Of a stretch of DNA of 34,642 nucleotides, positions 31,431-34,642 are shown piece after piece. This stretch comes from an uncultured Alphaproteobacteria bacterium. GTDB taxonomy: Bacteria > Pseudomonadota > Alphaproteobacteria > RF32 > CAG-239. How positions within the stretch are numbered: the first letter of the stretch is position 1; each line of letters starts with the position of its first letter. The notes under the pieces are model-generated. The model was not told the origin of the DNA and searched no databases. It saw nothing but the letters and a program-made list of their open reading frames with translations. The stretch is from the NCBI GenBank assembly GCA_944392265.1, contig CALXWC010000018.1, forward strand, positions 1-34,642, written 5' to 3'. The translations under genes and the position numbers were made by a program.

Positions 31431-32699
31431 CTATTCTTCGTATTTTTTCAAAACCAAAGAAGAGTTTGTTCCACCAAAACCGAAAGAGTTAGACATAACG
31501 GCTTTAATATTGCGTTTTTTAGCTTTTAACGGAACCAAATCAAAATCAGCAATTTCTTCTTCAACATTGTGCAAATTCAATGTCGGAGGGCAAGTTTGGG
31601 TCTGTAAAGCCATAATAGAATAAACAGCTTCAACTGCACCGGCAGCACCAAGCAAGTGACCAACGGCAGATTTTGTTGAAGACATAGAAAGGTTTTTGAT
31701 TTCATCACCAAACAAGCGTTTAACAGCCAAAGCTTCACCAACGTCACCGGCCGGAGTAGAAGTACCGTGAGCATTGATGTAATTGATGTCAGAAAGTTCA
31801 ACACCATGTTCTTTAGCATGGTCAGCGGCCATTTTCATAGCACGGTATGCACCGTCACCAGAAGGAGCAGTAATATGGTAAGCGTCACCACTCATACCAT
31901 AACCAACAACTTCAGCATAAATTTTTGCACCACGAGCTTTAGCGTGTTCCAATTCTTCCAAAACAAGAGCACCGGAACCTTCACCCATAACGAAACCAGA
32001 ACGTTCTTTATCCCAAGGACGAGAAGCCTCAGTCGGACGATCGTTAAAGTCAGAAGTTACGGCCTTCATACGAGCAAAACCGGCCAATGCAATAGCATTT
32101 ACAGCAGATTCGGCACCACCGGCAACCATAACATCAGCATCACCTCTGGCAATAATATTAGCAGCATCGCCAATAGCGTGAGTACCTGTTGAGCAAGCGG
32201 TAACACAAGCATGATTCGGTCCTTTGAAACCATATTTAATGGAAAGATTACCGGAAACCATATTAATCAAGCAAGAAGGAATAAAGAAAGGAGAGATTCT
32301 CTTCATGCCGTTTTCATTAAAAGCAACAGAGTTATCATAAATAACTTGCAAACCACCGATACCGGAACCCATCATCACGCCTGAACGATATTGGTCTTCA
32401 TCTGTTTCAGGTTTCCAACCGGAATCTTCAATAGCATCGCCACCGGCAGCCAAACCATAAAGAATAAATTTATCAACTTTCTTTTGGTCTTTTGGAGCCA
32501 TTACCGTATCAGGATCAAACTGATGTTCTTCCTTACCAAAAGGTACTTGGCCGGCGATATGAACAGGGATATCTTTCAAATCAACGCCTTCGATTTCACG
32601 AATTCCGGACTTTCCTTCAAGCAAACAATTCCAGTTATAGTCCACGCCGCGTCCGAAAGGGGACACAATACCGAGACCGGTAACAACAACTCTTCTCAT
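31431..32699 (-). CDS. fabF: 3-oxoacyl-ACP synthase II
   Basis: 422 aa. Condenses malonyl-ACP with acyl-ACP in fatty-acid elongation. Catalytic triad visible: Cys169 in VTACSTGTH, His312 in INAHGTSTP, His349 in SAVGHLLGAAG, with Lys344 before it. The N-terminal MRRVVVTGLGIVSPFG and C-terminal SNSFGFGGTNSSLVL are typical. GAGG lies 7 nt before ATG. It follows acpP with a terminator between them, so read-through or a separate promoter is needed. Confidence 0.98.
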   Translation of the reverse strand: MRRVVVTGLGIVSPFGRGVDYNWNCLLEGKSGIREIEGVDLKDIPVHIAGQVPFGKEEHQFDPDTVMAPKDQKKVDKFILYGLAAGGDAIEDSGWKPETDEDQYRSGVMMGSGIGGLQVIYDNSVAFNENGMKRISPFFIPSCLINMVSGNLSIKYGFKGPNHACVTACSTGTHAIGDAANIIARGDADVMVAGGAESAVNAIALAGFARMKAVTSDFNDRPTEASRPWDKERSGFVMGEGSGALVLEELEHAKARGAKIYAEVVGYGMSGDAYHITAPSGDGAYRAMKMAADHAKEHGVELSDINYINAHGTSTPAGDVGEALAVKRLFGDEIKNLSMSSTKSAVGHLLGAAGAVEAVYSIMALQTQTCPPTLNLHNVEEEIADFDLVPLKAKKRNIKAVMSNSFGFGGTNSSLVLKKYEE

Positions 32700-32766
32700 A
32701 TAGAAACCTCTTCAAAAAAAATTACAAAATACGGAACTTAAACCGCGTTGTATTGTTTTTTATATG

Positions 32767-32793
32767 AAAAAACTCGCTTAGTCAAGCGAGTTT
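32767..32793 (-). terminator. Terminator or attenuator between acpP and fabF
   Basis: AAACTCGCTT pairs perfectly with AAGCGAGTTT around 4 nt; on the minus strand it continues into a T-run. Lying between co-oriented acpP and fabF, it would allow more acpP than fabF transcript. Confidence 0.87.
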
Positions 32794-32819
32794 CATCATT
32801 TTCAAATGCAAAATAAAGC

Positions 32820-33053
32820 TTAAGCATTCTTAGAAAGATAGTCAATAGCATCTTTAACAGTAAGAATTTTTTCAGCAGCTTCATCAGGAATTTCGCAACC
32901 GAATTCTTCTTCAAAAGCCATAACCAATTCTACTGTATCCAAGCTATCAGCGCCCAAATCATCAATGAAGCTAGCTGTATCAGTAACTTTAGCTTCTTCA
33001 ACACCTAAATGTTCAGCAACGATTTTCTTAACGCGATTTGCTACATCAGTCAT
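32820..33053 (-). CDS. acpP: Acyl carrier protein
   Basis: 77-aa canonical AcpP. Phosphopantetheine attaches to Ser37 in [19 protein letters not shown]; helix [16 protein letters not shown] and the C-terminal [12 protein letters not shown] are standard. Strongly acidic. GAGG is 10 nt before ATG. Upstream of fabF, as usual in this pathway; fabG and fabD are not in the window. Confidence 0.98.
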   Translation of the reverse strand: MTDVANRVKKIVAEHLGVEEAKVTDTASFIDDLGADSLDTVELVMAFEEEFGCEIPDEAAEKILTVKDAIDYLSKNA

Positions 33054-33345
33054 TATGATAAAACCTCAATAAAATTAAAACAAATTATCAGACTAAACAG
33101 CCTGTGATTTGGTAGATAGCATAAAATTATACTATTTGACAAGCATTATTTTTCACTTACATACAAATATTGAGCGTAAATTTTATAAAAAATCTTTATT
33201 TTACAACAATTTTAGCGCATCAAAAAAAGTGGATAAATTTAAATTAAAAGTCAAAAAATTAACCTTCTGAAAAGATATTTTGAATATTATGAATATGCAA
33301 AGCGAAAAAAATGATACTTTTAGTAAGTGCGAAGGAAATAATTCA

Positions 33346-33717
33346 ATGAAAAAACTAGCTTATATAATTCTTGTTATTGCGATTTTGCTCATCATCGGTC
33401 ATTTTGTAAAGAATGGAGCCTTGGTTGCACAAGAAATGCCGCAACAAGAAGTTAAAGTTTCAGAACAAATCAGTGTTTCCAATGAAGTCAAAAATCCAAG
33501 TGAAGGTGTTGACGTTGTAGAAGTTCAAGAAACAGTTAAAACTCCTGACAATCAAGCTGCTGATTCTGCATCAGAAATTGAAAACATCCCAAATCAGGAA
33601 GAAACTGTTGAAGATATCATCATCTCAGATGAAGAACCTGAAGAACACGACGCCATTGACGTTGAAGAAACTTCTGCAGAAACATTTGACGAAGAAGAAA
33701 CCGTGTTACCTGAGTAA
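33346..33717 (+). CDS. Small acidic single-pass membrane protein, unknown
   Basis: 123 aa from ATG 33346, preceded by AAGGA with a ~9-nt spacer; in-frame codons upstream (TTG 33280, ATG 33289) lack an SD and would bury the membrane segment. Residues 1-22 (MKKLAYIILVIAILLIIGHF) are a single hydrophobic helix or uncleaved signal. The remaining ~100 residues are strongly acidic, with Glu/Asp-Val and EET-type runs, no cysteine and no clear fold, so a disordered periplasmic tail is likely. Function unknown. Monocistronic between a 290-bp upstream gap, in which no other gene is seen, and a terminator. Confidence 0.75.
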   Translation: MKKLAYIILVIAILLIIGHFVKNGALVAQEMPQQEVKVSEQISVSNEVKNPSEGVDVVEVQETVKTPDNQAADSASEIENIPNQEETVEDIIISDEEPEEHDAIDVEETSAETFDEEETVLPE

Positions 33718-33738
33718 CATATTGAAAAAAAAAGTTAC

Positions 33739-33768
33739 AAAAAGGCGGCCTTCGAGCTGCCTTTTTTT
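33739..33768 (+). terminator. Rho-independent terminator
   Basis: AAAAAGGCGGC pairs with GCTGCCTTTTT (one G-T wobble) around a 6-nt loop, followed by T's; 22 bp after the stop at 33717. Confidence 0.88.
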
Positions 33769-33856
33769 ATTGTTTTTCTAAAAAAAATACCTATATATAA
33801 GAAAGAAAAAAGATAAATTCGTTATTGGGTTATAACCAGACCCCTAAGGAGGAAAT

Positions 33857-34642
33857 ATGAAAGTAGGAATTATCGGAGCAGGATCTGTCGGCAGTGCAAC
33901 TGCATTTGCTTTAGTTATGAAAGGTGTTGCCCGCAAAGTTGTTTTAGTTGATGCCAACGAGAAAAAAGCTCAAGCCGAAGCTATGGATATTGCTCACGCA
34001 GCTCCTTTTGCTTATGCCAACAAAATCAAAGCCGGTACATATGAAGATTTACAAGGTGCCGAAATTGTAATCGTTACCGCCGGTGCTAATCAGAAACCGG
34101 GTGAAACCCGCATTGATTTGCTGGGACGCAATGTCAAAATTTTTGAAAGTATCATCCCGCAAATTGCCAAATATGCACCGGATACAACCTTAATCATCAC
34201 CGCCAATCCGGCAGACATCATGACTGAAGTTGCCATCAAACTTTCCGGATTCCCCAAAGAACGCGTTATCGGTTCTGGCACGGTTTTAGATACTTCTCGT
34301 TTTAGAACTCTGCTTGGTTATCACTTGGGCGTTTCCCCGCAATCTATTCACGCCTATGTTTTGGGTGAACACGGCGATAGCGAAGTTTTGGTCTGGTCTG
34401 CAGGAGATGCCGGTTCCGTTCACATTGAAGACTTGGCGCGCATGATCGGCAAACCGTTAACCCCTGCCGTTATGGCTGAAATTGATGATGGTGTTCGTAA
34501 CTCTGCCTATAAAATTATTGATGGCAAAGGCGCAACCTTCTATGGCATTGCCGGAGCATTGAGCCGTATCTGCCAAGCCATTACCAACAATGAATATGCC
34601 ATTTTGACCGTATCTTCGCATCATGATGATGTTGAAGGCGTC
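33857..34642 (+). CDS. ldh: L-lactate dehydrogenase (runs off right edge)
   Basis: 262 codons visible of about 310. NAD-dependent interconversion of pyruvate and L-lactate. Rossmann motif GIIGAGSVGSATAF at residues 4-17; Asp32 fits NAD. Specificity loop ANQKPGETR has Gln79 where malate dehydrogenases carry Arg, arguing for lactate. Substrate Arg148 lies in GTVLDTSRFR and catalytic His172 in GEHGDS. A near-perfect SD, AAGGAGG, sits 5 nt before ATG 33857, the strongest in the window, so high expression is likely. A palindrome GGTTATAACC (33828-33837) lies just upstream. The C-terminal helices are outside the window. Malate dehydrogenase of the LDH-like group is the alternative. Confidence 0.94.
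   Translation, partial: MKVGIIGAGSVGSATAFALVMKGVARKVVLVDANEKKAQAEAMDIAHAAPFAYANKIKAGTYEDLQGAEIVIVTAGANQKPGETRIDLLGRNVKIFESIIPQIAKYAPDTTLIITANPADIMTEVAIKLSGFPKERVIGSGTVLDTSRFRTLLGYHLGVSPQSIHAYVLGEHGDSEVLVWSAGDAGSVHIEDLARMIGKPLTPAVMAEIDDGVRNSAYKIIDGKGATFYGIAGALSRICQAITNNEYAILTVSSHHDDVEGV

Noticed and set aside
33828..33837. GGTTATAACC upstream of ldh as a Rex site
   Set aside because: It is a 10-bp palindrome but does not match the TTGTGA-N6-TCACAA type consensus.
1..34642. CRISPR arrays, insertion sequences, prophage or integrase genes
   Set aside because: None found: the only long direct repeats are the coding modules at 7096-8193 and the paralogous C-terminal domains.

Overview
The window looks like a chromosomal segment of a low-GC, probably gut-associated and fermentative alphaproteobacterium. 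The markers are a split F0 operon (atpI-atpB-atpE-atpF'-atpF, with b and b' subunits and no F1 genes alongside), the flagellar regulator FliX, an alphaproteobacterial type of DksA, a dciA/dsbA-like pair and an acpP/fabF/mltG neighbourhood. Lgt, KdsB and several outer-membrane beta-barrels show a Gram-negative envelope. Pyruvate phosphate dikinase at one edge and an L-lactate dehydrogenase at the other suggest fermentative glycolysis. Most native genes have a GGAG/GAGG Shine-Dalgarno (SD) 6-10 nt before the start and end in A-run/hairpin/T-run terminators. No rRNA, tRNA, transposase or CRISPR array was seen.

Layout. (1) 1-1160: 5' two thirds of nothing else but ppdK, minus strand, running off the left edge. 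(2) 1161-9222: an accessory-looking island with two large paralogous modular lipoproteins (779 and 1336 aa) flanking a small outer-membrane barrel; style, leaders and codon choice recall Bacteroidales surface proteins. (3) 9410-10009: outer-membrane barrel. (4) 10068-12428 minus: operon dksA-maf-rng-yacG. (5) 12524-13495 minus: pilin-like gene followed by fliX. (6) 13676-16860: barrel, small lipoprotein, HAD phosphatase, a secreted HEQTH protein and a secreted low-complexity protein. (7) 16863-20603 minus: dciA, dsbA-like, then the F0 operon. (8) 20704-21727 plus: fliO-fliP. (9) 21777-26658: pheA, kdsB, queA, a GGDEF-like membrane protein, lgt. (10) 26900-29042: YbjN-family gene, a small orphan unit, a second acyl carrier protein, mltG. 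(11) 29217-31319: a 700-aa coiled-coil protein of unknown function. (12) 31431-33053 minus: acpP and fabF. (13) 33346-34642: a small acidic membrane protein and ldh, which runs off the right edge.

How things fit together. The dksA operon groups stringent-response, nucleotide-pool, RNA-decay and gyrase-control functions. fliX and fliOP imply a flagellum; FliX couples flagellar assembly to transcription in Caulobacter. Lgt would lipidate the several lipoproteins seen here. KdsB supplies CMP-Kdo for lipopolysaccharide. acpP and fabF run fatty-acid elongation.

The best candidate for something undescribed is the 1716-9222 cluster: two lipoproteins built from tandem ~180-200-residue beta-rich modules (about three in one, six in the other), sharing a nearly conserved 151-residue C-terminal domain while the rest diverges, with an outer-membrane barrel between them. 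A very recent 549-bp internal duplication shows that module number is still changing. The second candidate is the 700-aa coiled-coil gene inserted between fabF and mltG.
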